Numbered from the stretch's first letter, positions 1 through 6,321 are shown. The stretch is 10,010 nucleotides of DNA from JBHJHK01 sp050330975 (GCA_050330975.1 JBHJHK010000357.1:1-10010), one strand, 5' to 3'. Notes: generated by a model not told the origin, from the letters alone. Translations and numbers: made by a program.

Positions 1-13
1 AAACTCACCGCCA

Positions 14-23
14 CCCCCCCCCC
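14..23. repeat. C10 homopolymer tract upstream of the first gene
   Basis: Ten consecutive C residues lie 25 bases before the first start codon at 49. The tract is visible directly. Long mononucleotide runs are prone to slippage and to sequencing error. A role in expression, for example by changing promoter spacing, is speculation, since no -35 or -10 boxes can be placed around it. Confidence 0.6.
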
Positions 24-48
24 AAAACCCCACAGTCACGGGCATTGG

Positions 49-1104
49 ATGTCCTGGAAAGGGAGTGGCTTGCTGCTGTGGTGCCTGGGGGCCAGTTGGA
101 TGGCCGCCGTGGCCCAACCCACTAGCCGCACCGTCACCCGCGATGGGCCCTTTACGGTCTACATCGCCACCTGGCGCGGTTGCGAAGAAGTTTGCAATGC
201 CTTTATGAGCTATCTCACCAACCAAGGGCTGGAGGTGGATTTTGTGGTGCGCAGCGCCGAGCGCCAACGGGAGCGCCTCGCCGAATTTGTGGCGGAGGCC
301 CGGGCGTTGGAGGTGGACTTGGTGGCCACCTGGGGTACGACGGTCACCTTGGGTCTGGTGGGCCCCCACGACGTCTCTGACCCCGAGCGCTATTTGACGG
401 ATATTCCCGTGGTCTATCTCTACGTCGGGTATCCGGTACAGGCCAAAATCGCCGTGGACGGCACCCGCTCGGGGCGCGCCAACGTGGCGGGGGCCAACAT
501 TATCGTCCCCATGGAAACCCAGCTGCGGGCCATTCAGTCCTATTCTCCCATTGAGCGGCTAGGAGCCCTCTACACCGCCGACGAACCCAATTCCTTGGTC
601 AACGTCAACCGCCTCAGGGACGCCGCCCTGGAGATAGGCCTGGAGTTGGTCACCGAGACCGTAGCCCTGGGGGAAGACGGCAAACCCCGAGCCGACGATA
701 TTTTCCCGGCCCTGGAGCGCCTCAAGGCCAAGAAGCCCCAATTTCTTTACTGGATATCCAATTCGTTTTTGGTGATCAATGTCGAGCCCCTGGCCGAGGG
801 GATTTTCCAGTTGGAAATGCCTTTGTTCACCAGCTATGAACTTCCCATGCGCCGGGGCAAGGCCCTGCTGGGGCTCATGGCCTCCTTGGGGAATGCCGGG
901 GCCATCGGCGCCTATCAAGCCGAGCAGATTTTGCGCTACGGCCGCACCCCTGGCGACTTGCCCACCCTCAATCTCACCCGCTTCTCGTTGATGATCAACA
1001 TGGAAACCGCCCGCCATCTGGAGCTCTATCCCCCCATGCAGATGTTGCGCTTCGCCGAGCTCATCGACCCCGAGCGGGATACGGCGGGTGGGATATTGCC
1101 ATGA
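49..1104 (+). CDS. ABC_sub_bind-family periplasmic substrate-binding protein (351 aa)
   Basis: This is a predicted periplasmic ligand-binding protein of the ABC_sub_bind family (DUF534/PF04392-like). Residues 1-22 form a signal peptide: a short basic start (MSWKGSG), a hydrophobic core and an A-V-A site before QPTS. There is no obvious lipobox Cys at the cleavage site. The mature part reads as two Rossmann-like lobes, with recognisable stretches such as VAGANIIVPMETQL (about 145-158), LGALYTADEPNS (about 170-181) and, near the C-terminus, AYQAEQILRYGRTPGDLP. The length is close to the usual 320-350 residues. The frame is open to the left edge, but the ATG at 49 gives a clean signal peptide; no strong Shine-Dalgarno sequence precedes it. 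No permease or ATPase gene follows. The next gene on the same strand, 83 bases downstream, is an RsbW-like kinase, so a sensory role rather than transport is plausible (inference). The ligand is unknown. Confidence 0.85.
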   Translation: MSWKGSGLLLWCLGASWMAAVAQPTSRTVTRDGPFTVYIATWRGCEEVCNAFMSYLTNQGLEVDFVVRSAERQRERLAEFVAEARALEVDLVATWGTTVTLGLVGPHDVSDPERYLTDIPVVYLYVGYPVQAKIAVDGTRSGRANVAGANIIVPMETQLRAIQSYSPIERLGALYTADEPNSLVNVNRLRDAALEIGLELVTETVALGEDGKPRADDIFPALERLKAKKPQFLYWISNSFLVINVEPLAEGIFQLEMPLFTSYELPMRRGKALLGLMASLGNAGAIGAYQAEQILRYGRTPGDLPTLNLTRFSLMINMETARHLELYPPMQMLRFAELIDPERDTAGGILP

Positions 1105-1112
1105 GGGTGATG

Positions 1113-1151
1113 CTGGGGCAGTTTGCAAACCTTGGTGCGGTGGGTCCCCAG
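1113..1151 (+). other. Possible stem-loop with inner 10-bp palindrome between two genes
   Basis: The gap between the binding protein and the kinase contains perfect 6-base arms, CTGGGG at 1113-1118 and CCCCAG at 1146-1151. The perfect palindrome GTTTGCAAAC lies at 1121-1130 inside the loop. There is no T run, so it is not a standard intrinsic terminator. It could be a regulator site or chance; nothing else supports a function. Confidence 0.25.
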
Positions 1152-1187
1152 AACCGGTCATGACGCCACAGGACCCTTGCCATCTCG

Positions 1188-1628
1188 ATGAACGCCGCCA
1201 CCTTGGTCATCGCCGTCGCTCCCCACCTGGACGATCTGCCCCGGGTCAACACCCTGTTGAAGGAGTTTTGCAGCGAACAGGATCTAGACGACAAGGTCCT
1301 TTTTCAGCTGGATTTAATCCTCGACGAATTGTTGAGCAACACCATCCGCTATGGCTTTGAAGCCGTGGAGGTGACGCCGGCGATTTGGCTGCGGTTGGAA
1401 CGTCGCAGCGACCGGGTCGTGGTCACCGTCAAGGACAACGGCGTCGCCTTCGACCCCCGCCTGAAGGCGGCACCAGAGACCATTCGCCCCGACCAACCTT
1501 TGGGGGGCTATGGCATCCACTTGGTGAAAAATATGGCCGATGAGATCAATTATTGGCGGCGTAACGGCTGGAATTGTCTACAGGTGGTCGTGCGCGTGGC
1601 GCCCCCGGCGGAGACGAATTCCTCCTAG
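1188..1628 (+). CDS. RsbW/SpoIIAB-like serine kinase or anti-sigma ATPase (146 aa)
   Basis: This is a stand-alone GHKL ATPase domain of the HATPase_c_2 type. Family members bind ATP and act as anti-sigma factors or as kinases that phosphorylate a STAS-domain antagonist in partner-switching circuits. The Bergerat-fold motifs are in order: N box around LDLILDELLSN (E47, N51), G1 box VKDNGVAFDP (D83, G85) and G2 box GGYGIHLVKNM (G106-G109). The length of 146 residues fits an RsbW-type protein with no extra domain, signal peptide or membrane segment, so it is cytoplasmic. A weak AGGA at 1170-1173 lies 14 bases before the ATG. It follows the secreted binding protein at 49-1104 on the same strand, and the two may share a transcript. 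No STAS antagonist, SpoIIE phosphatase or sigma factor is visible, so partners must lie outside the window. The general call is secure; the target is unknown. Confidence 0.9.
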   Translation: MNAATLVIAVAPHLDDLPRVNTLLKEFCSEQDLDDKVLFQLDLILDELLSNTIRYGFEAVEVTPAIWLRLERRSDRVVVTVKDNGVAFDPRLKAAPETIRPDQPLGGYGIHLVKNMADEINYWRRNGWNCLQVVVRVAPPAETNSS

Positions 1629-1661
1629 GAACCCGCAGTTGCCCCTGGCCGAGATCGCCTG

Positions 1662-2258
1662 CTACTTCGAGGCCGGGGAAGAACCCTTGAACGGGGTTTC
1701 CAACTGCGGCAAAAGATGGGCTTCGACGACCCCTCGACTGCCCCAAAAGCGATAGCGGGGCTCTTGGCCATGGAGGGTGGGCAGAGTGGCAACACCCATC
1801 CTCCCGTCGCGCTGGAGACCCAACTTGGCCAGCACCCGGTGGGAAGCGATATTCTGGGGGTGGGCCGTGGCAAAGACCCCTGCGATGGCGGGGTAGCGCT
1901 CCAAGGCCAAGGCCAGGAGATGGGACATGGCCTCGGTGGCGTAGCCCTGGCCCTGGTGGATGGGATGGATTAGGTAGCCGATGTCGGGGGTTGCCGGCTC
2001 CAGGCCATCGACCCCGTCGAAGGCGACATAGCCTATACACAGGCCGGGCTGGGAGCGCCGTTCCACGGCCAGCTTGTAGTCGCGGCGGGGGTGGGCTTTG
2101 GCGGTGGCGATGGCTCGGTGGACAAACGCCGCCGCTGTGTTGAAGTTGGGGGCGAGGTTGTAGAACACAAAATCCCGTTGGCTGGCGATGTCGTGGATCG
2201 CCGGGACATCCATGGGGGTGAATTCCCGCAACCGCAGGCGAGGCGTGACAATGTTCAT
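1662..2258 (-). CDS. GNAT-family N-acetyltransferase, RimJ/RimL-like (198 aa)
   Basis: This is an acetyl-CoA-dependent N-acetyltransferase of the Acetyltransf_3 (RimJ/RimL) group. The N-terminus, MNIVTPRLRLREFTPMD, has the typical TxRLxLRxxxxxD opening of this group. Motif A, the acetyl-CoA pyrophosphate loop, is HQGQGYATEAM at about 101-111 (QxxGxG/A form). Motif B is NIASHRVLAKLGL at about 136-148. The frame is open up to 2378, but the residues before 2258 do not resemble the family and the ATG at 2258 starts it exactly, so the shorter form was chosen. There is no strong Shine-Dalgarno sequence. The gene is convergent with the RsbW-like gene, with 33 bases between stops and no clear terminator. 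About 690 bases without a gene lie upstream. Substrates range from ribosomal protein N-termini to small amines and antibiotics, and nothing here identifies one. Confidence 0.88.
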   Translation of the reverse strand: MNIVTPRLRLREFTPMDVPAIHDIASQRDFVFYNLAPNFNTAAAFVHRAIATAKAHPRRDYKLAVERRSQPGLCIGYVAFDGVDGLEPATPDIGYLIHPIHQGQGYATEAMSHLLALALERYPAIAGVFATAHPQNIASHRVLAKLGLQRDGRMGVATLPTLHGQEPRYRFWGSRGVVEAHLLPQLETPFKGSSPASK

Positions 2259-2945
2259 GCCGCCATTCCGGGGGGAACGACAACCGGTAACCATGGCAGG
2301 GGCGCTAGTGGCGTCGGTGGACGAAGCACATCCATACCCAACGTCAAACGAGTGGTTACTTTGTTCCAAAACGCACATCCCTGGTCCACCTCAAAGTTTC
2401 AGTGGGCGCCGGCAGTTGGCATCCTTTGCCTCTATCTGTGTTGGGAGATATTGAGGGGATGTCTTCCACAGCCAACCTCGACACCCACGGCAGCCCCCGA
2501 CGGCGGTATCTCATTGGCGAAGGCCTTTGAGCAACGACCGCGACGAGCAATGACCACAACGACGAATTGTTGTAGGTATGCAATGATGGCATGTCAGTGT
2601 TAAGAATCAGTGTAACAGGTCTTAGAACGGCCAGCGCCCTGTCCCCATTGAAATCCCACCATAATTGACGGGCAACCACCTGGCATGGAACAACGGGGTC
2701 GGGTTGACTCCGCTGAGTTGTCGAGGGCCGAAGAGCGACGTCGATCCCTCGAAGCTTGAGCGATATCTAGCACATGGCGCGCCAAAAACCCCGATCTCTT
2801 TTGAATCAAAGCCTTAAATCTTTTGACCCACGGATTAACACGCCCTATGAGCACTCTATGATAGCCCCAACGGCATTCTATAGGCACATCCCGCCCAATG
2901 GCTTATAGGCAATGGCCGTGGGCTTGCCAGGGCCTGTGACCTCCC
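2259..2945. other. Long intergenic stretch with no convincing gene
   Basis: This is the stretch between the acetyltransferase start and the stop of the Asp/Glu-racemase-superfamily gene, both on the minus strand. It looks AT-richer than the flanking genes and less ordered in codon terms. Small open frames exist, the longest minus-strand one being 2600-2887 with a GTG start. Its predicted protein has no recognisable motif, and no Shine-Dalgarno sequence was found. The stretch should hold the acetyltransferase promoter and the end of the minus-strand operon, but no clear intrinsic terminator or sigma-70 promoter for either could be placed. A degenerate direct repeat lies at 2866-2911. It could be the eroded remains of a lost gene. 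Confidence 0.5.
2866..2911. repeat. Degenerate tandem direct repeat downstream of the racemase-like gene
   Basis: Two copies of a roughly 20-base unit are visible. CCCAACGGC at 2866-2874 is followed by TATAGGCA at 2879-2886. CCCAATGGC at 2894-2902 is followed by TATAGGCA at 2904-2911. The copies differ by one substitution and a 3-base indel, and start 28 bases apart. The repeat lies just 3' of the minus-strand gene ending at 2946. It could be a small duplication or a binding site. Confidence 0.4.
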
Positions 2946-3674
2946 TCAACCGCGCTCCCGAAACAACCGCCCCCATCCCTTTACCCGCCCGGGGTCCACC
3001 CCCGCCATAACTAGGGACTTCCACACCACCACGCCGATGGTGTCGTAGATGGGAATACCCGTTTCCTCCTCCAGGGTTTCCACCAGGGGCGCCGCCGGGA
3101 GGTTGGTACAGAAGGTGGTGATGGCCTGGGGTTGATGGGTTGCCACCTCCCGGACCAAGCGGGCGATGGTGGTGGATGGAATTTCGGAAAAGGAAAAGTT
3201 ACCGGGGTCTCCCAGATGGCGCTCGGCCACACACTGGTAGCCCGCCGCAGCGTAGTGCTGGAGAATTTTGTCTTGGATATCGTCGGTGTACGGCGTGACC
3301 AGGCCAAGGCGCTGGACACCGGTGCGATTCAAGACTTCGTTGAGGGCCAATACAGAAGTGGTGGCGGGGATACCCGTGGCTGCAGTGATGGCTCGACACA
3401 ACGCCTCATCGCTGTCAAAGCCCAGCCAACCCGCCGAGGTGCCATTCCAGGCGATGACCTTGACCTTGGCATCGGCCAACAGCTCGGCGGCGGCCAACAG
3501 CGACTTGGCGTCGAACTGGCCCAGGGCCGGGGCATCTAGGGCGATCTTCACCACCCTAAAGCGGCCAAAGTGCATGGAGACCTCGGGCAGCTCCGCTACC
3601 ATGGCCGAGGTCACAGGCTCCAATACGGTGTTGGAGGACGGGGTCAACATGCCGATCAAAACGCGCTGGGTCAT
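2946..3674 (-). CDS. Asp/Glu racemase superfamily enzyme, maleate isomerase/arylmalonate decarboxylase-like (242 aa)
   Basis: This is a cytoplasmic enzyme of the Asp/Glu racemase superfamily, closest in pattern to maleate cis-trans isomerase, EutA-like proteins and arylmalonate decarboxylase. The N-terminal loop reads LTPSSNTVLEP (10-20), the PSSNT motif of maleate isomerases. The first catalytic loop is WNGTSAGWLG, where the usual Cys is Gly78. The second loop, TTFCTNLPA, keeps Cys189. One Cys in the second loop with Gly in the first is the arrangement in arylmalonate decarboxylase, whereas racemases and maleate isomerases use two Cys. The end, GWGRLFRERG, matches the GYGRLF ending of the group. 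The ATG at 3674 has GGAAG about eight bases upstream and starts the family homology; the open frame beyond it only shadows the deacetylase gene. It lies 98 bases after the deacetylase, on the same strand, and is probably the last gene of that run. The reaction is unproven. Confidence 0.85.
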   Translation of the reverse strand: MTQRVLIGMLTPSSNTVLEPVTSAMVAELPEVSMHFGRFRVVKIALDAPALGQFDAKSLLAAAELLADAKVKVIAWNGTSAGWLGFDSDEALCRAITAATGIPATTSVLALNEVLNRTGVQRLGLVTPYTDDIQDKILQHYAAAGYQCVAERHLGDPGNFSFSEIPSTTIARLVREVATHQPQAITTFCTNLPAAPLVETLEEETGIPIYDTIGVVVWKSLVMAGVDPGRVKGWGRLFRERG

Positions 3675-3772
3675 GGCCGGGCTTCCAAGGGCGGGTGGGC
3701 TTATGGCGCTTCGTCCACGCTGGCCGCGGGGCGAGGGCTGGGTCTCGAGGGAGGATAACCCGTCCGGTCGAT

Positions 3773-4714
3773 CTACGGCGCGCCCACGCCCCGGCACTGG
3801 CCAAAGGGAAAGGCGTTGCAGTCGAAGCGGGGCATGGCCTGGCGGCGGCGCAGGTCGGCGGCCTCGATGTCCCGAGGTTCGACGTTGAAGGCAAACTGGC
3901 AGCCGACGCCTTCCAACAGGGCTTCGGTGGTGGGGGTGAAGGTGTGGAACCCCCCGTAGGGGTAGCAAAAGCTCTTGGGCGTCAGCGCTCCCAGCTGGGC
4001 CTCCAGCCAGGCGAAGGAAGCTTGGATCTCGTGGGCCTGTTGGACATCGGGCAAGGTGCTCAACACCGGATGGCTGTGGGTGTGGCTGCCCACCACCATT
4101 CCCGCCGCCACCAACCGCCTGAGGTCGGCGACATCGAGGTAGAGCGCCTTGGCCAAAGCGGCCTCATCGAGACAGTGGAGCGCCATCAGGCGATCCAATA
4201 CCTCGCGGCGATGGTGGGAGTCGAGGTAGTAATTGAGGGTGCGCTTGACCACGGCGGTGGCGGTGTCGTTGACCTGGCGCCGGTAGGTGGTGGCGCGGAA
4301 GGCCGCCAGGTACTCGGGCGGGTGCCAGGCATCCTCCACCAACGCCCCCAACGCCTCCAGGACGGCAACCCCCCCCAGACGCCCCAACAACCAGTGGATG
4401 CGGTGGACGTCCAACAGACGCCCCGTGACCAGGGGCGCCGTGGGGATGTAAAACAATCCCCACAGGCCCCGGCGCTCCAGTTCGGGGAGGACGAAGGTCA
4501 CGTGGTCTTTGAAGCCGTCGTCAAAGGTCAGCAGCACCCCAGGAGTCGTGGGTACCTCCAACGCCAAACTCTCCTGCCAAGCGCTCCGCGAGACAAAACC
4601 CTGGTGGGCGGCGAAGTAATCCAGCTGGCGGGCGAAGTCTTCCACGTGGAGGTGGCGAAAATGGGGTAGCCCGGGGTCGTCGGGGCGCACGTAGTGGTAC
4701 ATCACCCCCTTCAC
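3773..4714 (-). CDS. Polysaccharide deacetylase (NodB-fold) family protein (313 aa)
   Basis: This is a carbohydrate esterase 4/NodB-fold enzyme, a metal-dependent hydrolase that removes N-acyl groups from sugars. The motifs are clear: LLTFDDG at 61-67 (Asp65 catalytic base, Asp66 metal ligand), GSHTHSHP at 209-216 (His211 and His215 metal ligands) and CYPYGG at 250-255. About 140 residues, largely helical in pattern, separate the first two motifs, a longer insert than in NodB itself. There is no signal peptide or clear membrane segment, so it probably works on the cytoplasmic side on a nucleotide- or lipid-linked sugar (inference). The GTG at 4714 is chosen because GGAGAG (4723-4728) sits eight bases before it; an ATG at 4702 is the alternative. 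The start overlaps the formyltransferase stop in a GTGA, which implies translational coupling. Alternatives are an ArnD-like deformylase or an exopolysaccharide deacetylase. Confidence 0.9.
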   Translation of the reverse strand: MKGVMYHYVRPDDPGLPHFRHLHVEDFARQLDYFAAHQGFVSRSAWQESLALEVPTTPGVLLTFDDGFKDHVTFVLPELERRGLWGLFYIPTAPLVTGRLLDVHRIHWLLGRLGGVAVLEALGALVEDAWHPPEYLAAFRATTYRRQVNDTATAVVKRTLNYYLDSHHRREVLDRLMALHCLDEAALAKALYLDVADLRRLVAAGMVVGSHTHSHPVLSTLPDVQQAHEIQASFAWLEAQLGALTPKSFCYPYGGFHTFTPTTEALLEGVGCQFAFNVEPRDIEAADLRRRQAMPRFDCNAFPFGQCRGVGAP

Positions 4715-5562
4715 GGCAACAGCTCTCCGGGGCCAAACTCGGGTTCCAAGTCCAAAAGGCGTGGGTGGTGGACGATGGGCGCCGCCGCCTGGCGCGAGCT
4801 GGCCTCGGCCAGGTAGCGGGCCACTAGACCGCTTTCGAACTGGCGGTAGAGCTCGGCCACCGAGGCCTCGCTGTAGTCCCGTTTGCGATAGACCCGAACT
4901 GCGGCGGGCACCGCTGGCTGGGGCATGGCCTCGAGGCAGGTAAAGCGGGTCACCAGCGCCCTCGACAGTTTGGCGGCGTGGAGAATCAGGCGGTTGCCGA
5001 TCTGGGAAGGGCTATCCCCCCAGGCGACGACGGCCCGGTGTTGGTGGATGATGGCCCCGGTGTCGATGCCTTCGTCCATGTGCAACCAGGTGGCCCCGAC
5101 GTACTCGGGCTCGCCGTTGACCAACGGCCAGTAGTTGGTGCCGCTGCCCCGATAGTAGGGGGACAACCCCAAATGGAGGTTCACCAGCCGGCCGCGAAAG
5201 GTTTGCAACAGCGAACTCTTGATCAACGAACAGCCGTAGGCCAAGACTAGGTCCGGAGCGGTAGCCTCGATGGCGGCCACATGGAGGGCGTCGTTGATGG
5301 CCCCCTTGGCCAGCGCCACGGGGTTGGAATGTTCGGGGAGGGCGGCCACCAGGGCCTGGAAGAAGTCCCGCTCCGAGCGCTCCCGGGCCTCCAGATGGCG
5401 GCGGCGCCAGGCGTTGTCCGCCTCGCGAGCCACTAGGGTGGGGAGGCTCTTCTCCAACCCCTCACAGTAGCTCGCCACCACTTCGACGCCGGGGGTAGTG
5501 GCCAGGACCCGGCGAAACAAGCGGTGGCGCAGCTCGGCGCCCGTGAGGACGATCACCCGCAT
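4711..5562 (-). CDS. Formyltransferase-family protein (283 aa), probable sugar N-formyltransferase
   Basis: This is a 10-formyltetrahydrofolate-dependent formyltransferase-fold protein (Formyl_trans_N). The catalytic core has NLHLGLSPYYRG (Asn128, His130) and HMDEGIDTGAI (Asp167). This is the Asn-His-Asp triad, in the family's NxHxSLLPxYRG and DxGxDxG settings. The rest differs from housekeeping methionyl-tRNA formyltransferase: the C-terminal OB domain is not recognisable and the substrate loop is GSGTNYWPLVNG. A role on a small molecule or amino-sugar is therefore more likely (inference). The ATG at 5562 opens directly on the first beta strand (MRVIVLTGAELRHR). A GTG at 5571 would add three residues and cannot be excluded. 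The start lies 13 bases after the DedA stop, and the stop overlaps the deacetylase start. This coupled order suggests that one compound is formylated and then deacylated. Confidence 0.85.
   Translation of the reverse strand: MRVIVLTGAELRHRLFRRVLATTPGVEVVASYCEGLEKSLPTLVAREADNAWRRRHLEARERSERDFFQALVAALPEHSNPVALAKGAINDALHVAAIEATAPDLVLAYGCSLIKSSLLQTFRGRLVNLHLGLSPYYRGSGTNYWPLVNGEPEYVGATWLHMDEGIDTGAIIHQHRAVVAWGDSPSQIGNRLILHAAKLSRALVTRFTCLEAMPQPAVPAAVRVYRKRDYSEASVAELYRQFESGLVARYLAEASSRQAAAPIVHHPRLLDLEPEFGPGELLP
4723..4728 (-). promoter_or_regulatory. Ribosome binding site of the deacetylase gene
   Basis: GGAGAG on the minus strand lies eight bases before the GTG at 4714, inside the end of the formyltransferase gene. 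It is the clearest Shine-Dalgarno sequence in this operon, and it decides in favour of the GTG over the ATG four codons later. Confidence 0.65.
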
Positions 5563-5575
5563 CACGGCCACGCCG

Positions 5576-6124
5576 TCACGACGCCCGTCCGCGGCGCCCC
5601 AGGTACCAGACGACCAAACCCGTCAGCGCCAACAGCAAAATGATGGCCAGCTCGAAGCGGTGCAGGTCGTCGATGAGGCGGGTCAGGGTTTGGCCCAAGA
5701 AATAGCCCAAACAGCCGAGGAGAACCGCCCACACCAGGGCACCAATGGCGTTGAGCACGAAAAAACGCAACGGGTGGATGCCGCTGGCGCCGATGAGAAA
5801 CGGGGTCAAGGCCCGCAGGCCGTAGAAAAAGCGAAAGCTCAAGATGATCCAGGTCTGGTGGGCGTGGAGTTGGCGGATCATCGTTTCGGAGTACGCCCGC
5901 CAGCGGGGGCGCTTCGCCAACCACGCCATACCCTTGTAACGCCCCAGGAAGAAGAACAAATGGTCGTTGACCATACCGCCCAAAAACGCCGCAGCGATCA
6001 CCCCCACCAGGAACAGGTATTCTCGGTGGGCCAAGAAGCCACCGATGATCAAGGTGACTTCTCCCTCTACCATGGCGCCGAGAAAAATCGCCCAGTAGCC
6101 GTATTCTGCGATGAAGTGTTCCAC
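5576..6124 (-). CDS. DedA/SNARE-associated (VTT) family membrane protein (182 aa)
   Basis: This is an inner-membrane protein of the DedA family. Characterised members include undecaprenyl-phosphate or other polyprenyl/lipid translocases and proteins needed for proton-motive-force homeostasis and polymyxin resistance. Family marks are Glu20 in GAMVEGEVTLIIGGFLA, NDHLFFFLGR at 53-62 (the family's DxxxxxxGR element) and RFFYGLRALTPFLIG at 98-112 (the RFxPGxRxxxPxxAG element). Hydrophobic segments lie at about 10-32, 35-60, 93-112, 122-145 and 158-175, including the re-entrant stretches. The start is a GTG at 6124; no ATG fits and no Shine-Dalgarno sequence is seen. A G8 run (6128-6135, plus strand) sits directly upstream of it. 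It is the first gene of the minus-strand run, 13 bases ahead of the formyltransferase, so a role in handling the same lipid-linked sugar is plausible. Confidence 0.88.
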   Translation of the reverse strand: MEHFIAEYGYWAIFLGAMVEGEVTLIIGGFLAHREYLFLVGVIAAAFLGGMVNDHLFFFLGRYKGMAWLAKRPRWRAYSETMIRQLHAHQTWIILSFRFFYGLRALTPFLIGASGIHPLRFFVLNAIGALVWAVLLGCLGYFLGQTLTRLIDDLHRFELAIILLLALTGLVVWYLGRRGRAS

Positions 6125-6127
6125 GAT

Positions 6128-6135
6128 GGGGGGGG
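6128..6135. repeat. G8 homopolymer tract at the DedA gene start
   Basis: Eight G residues (C8 on the coding strand) end three bases before the GTG start of the DedA-like gene. The run lies between that start and any upstream promoter. Its length could vary by slippage or be miscalled. One extra base would join the DedA frame to an upstream ATG on the minus strand near 6236. Confidence 0.6.
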
Positions 6136-6222
6136 TTAACGCCTGTTGAGTGGGTGGAAATCCCTGGGGTGGGCAACGACGGCGGGCAAGGAGACGTTGG
6201 GGATGTTGCGAAATGGCAACTC

Positions 6223-6250
6223 GAGTATGTCATTTTTGATAATGATACTC
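6223..6250. repeat. AT-rich inverted repeat in the divergent promoter region
   Basis: The outer arms GAGTA (6223-6227) and TACTC (6246-6250) flank the inner arms TCATT (6230-6234) and AATGA (6241-6245), with a 2-base bulge (TG) on the left and a 6-base loop. It lies between the minus-strand DedA operon and the plus-strand hydrolase operon, in one of the few AT-rich patches of this gap. A GATAAT that could serve as a -10 box lies at 6238-6243, but no good -35 is correctly spaced. It may be a regulator operator. Confidence 0.45.
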
Positions 6251-6254
6251 CTCC

Positions 6255-6297
6255 TCCCCGGAACCCTGTCAATGCCTTTGTCATCCCCGGAACGCTG
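6255..6297. repeat. Direct repeat of TCCCCGGAACnCTG, two copies 29 bp apart
   Basis: TCCCCGGAACCCTG at 6255-6268 and TCCCCGGAACGCTG at 6284-6297 match at 13 of 14 bases. Their start-to-start spacing is 29 bases, close to a whole number of helical turns. Both lie upstream of the hydrolase operon and downstream of the inverted repeat. Paired direct repeats in this position are typical of activator sites, but the regulator is unknown. Confidence 0.45.
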
Positions 6298-6321
6298 CAG
6301 TGCAACACCGAGGATCTGCGG

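Noticed and set aside
1101..1163. 20-codon frame overlapping the stop of the binding-protein gene
   Set aside because: Too short and without similarity to a known peptide. It is mentioned only as a possible remnant.
1546..2283. 245-codon minus-strand frame overlapping the acetyltransferase
   Set aside because: It is Pro/Arg/His-rich with no motifs. The overlapping frame has clear GNAT motifs A and B.
2823..2851. Plus-strand promoter match TTGACC-17 bases-TATGAG
   Set aside because: A fair sigma-70 match, but it points into the antisense of the minus-strand operon with no plus-strand gene downstream.
2600..2887. 95-codon minus-strand frame with a GTG start
   Set aside because: No Shine-Dalgarno sequence, no recognisable motif and random-looking composition in the second half. 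It could be an eroded gene but is not supportable as a CDS.
2905..2945. Terminator after the racemase-superfamily gene (GGCAA/TTGCC arms near 2909-2927)
   Set aside because: Only a 5-bp stem with a large loop and no T run in the direction of transcription.
3675..3968. N-terminal extension of the racemase-superfamily gene back to 3968
   Set aside because: The added 98 residues are low-complexity Arg/Pro-rich sequence overlapping the deacetylase gene in another frame. The family homology starts at the ATG at 3674.
3695..4669. 324-codon plus-strand frame across the deacetylase
   Set aside because: It is antisense to a gene with TFDDG, HTHSH and YPYG motifs, and its Gly/Gln/Val-rich translation has no recognisable domain.
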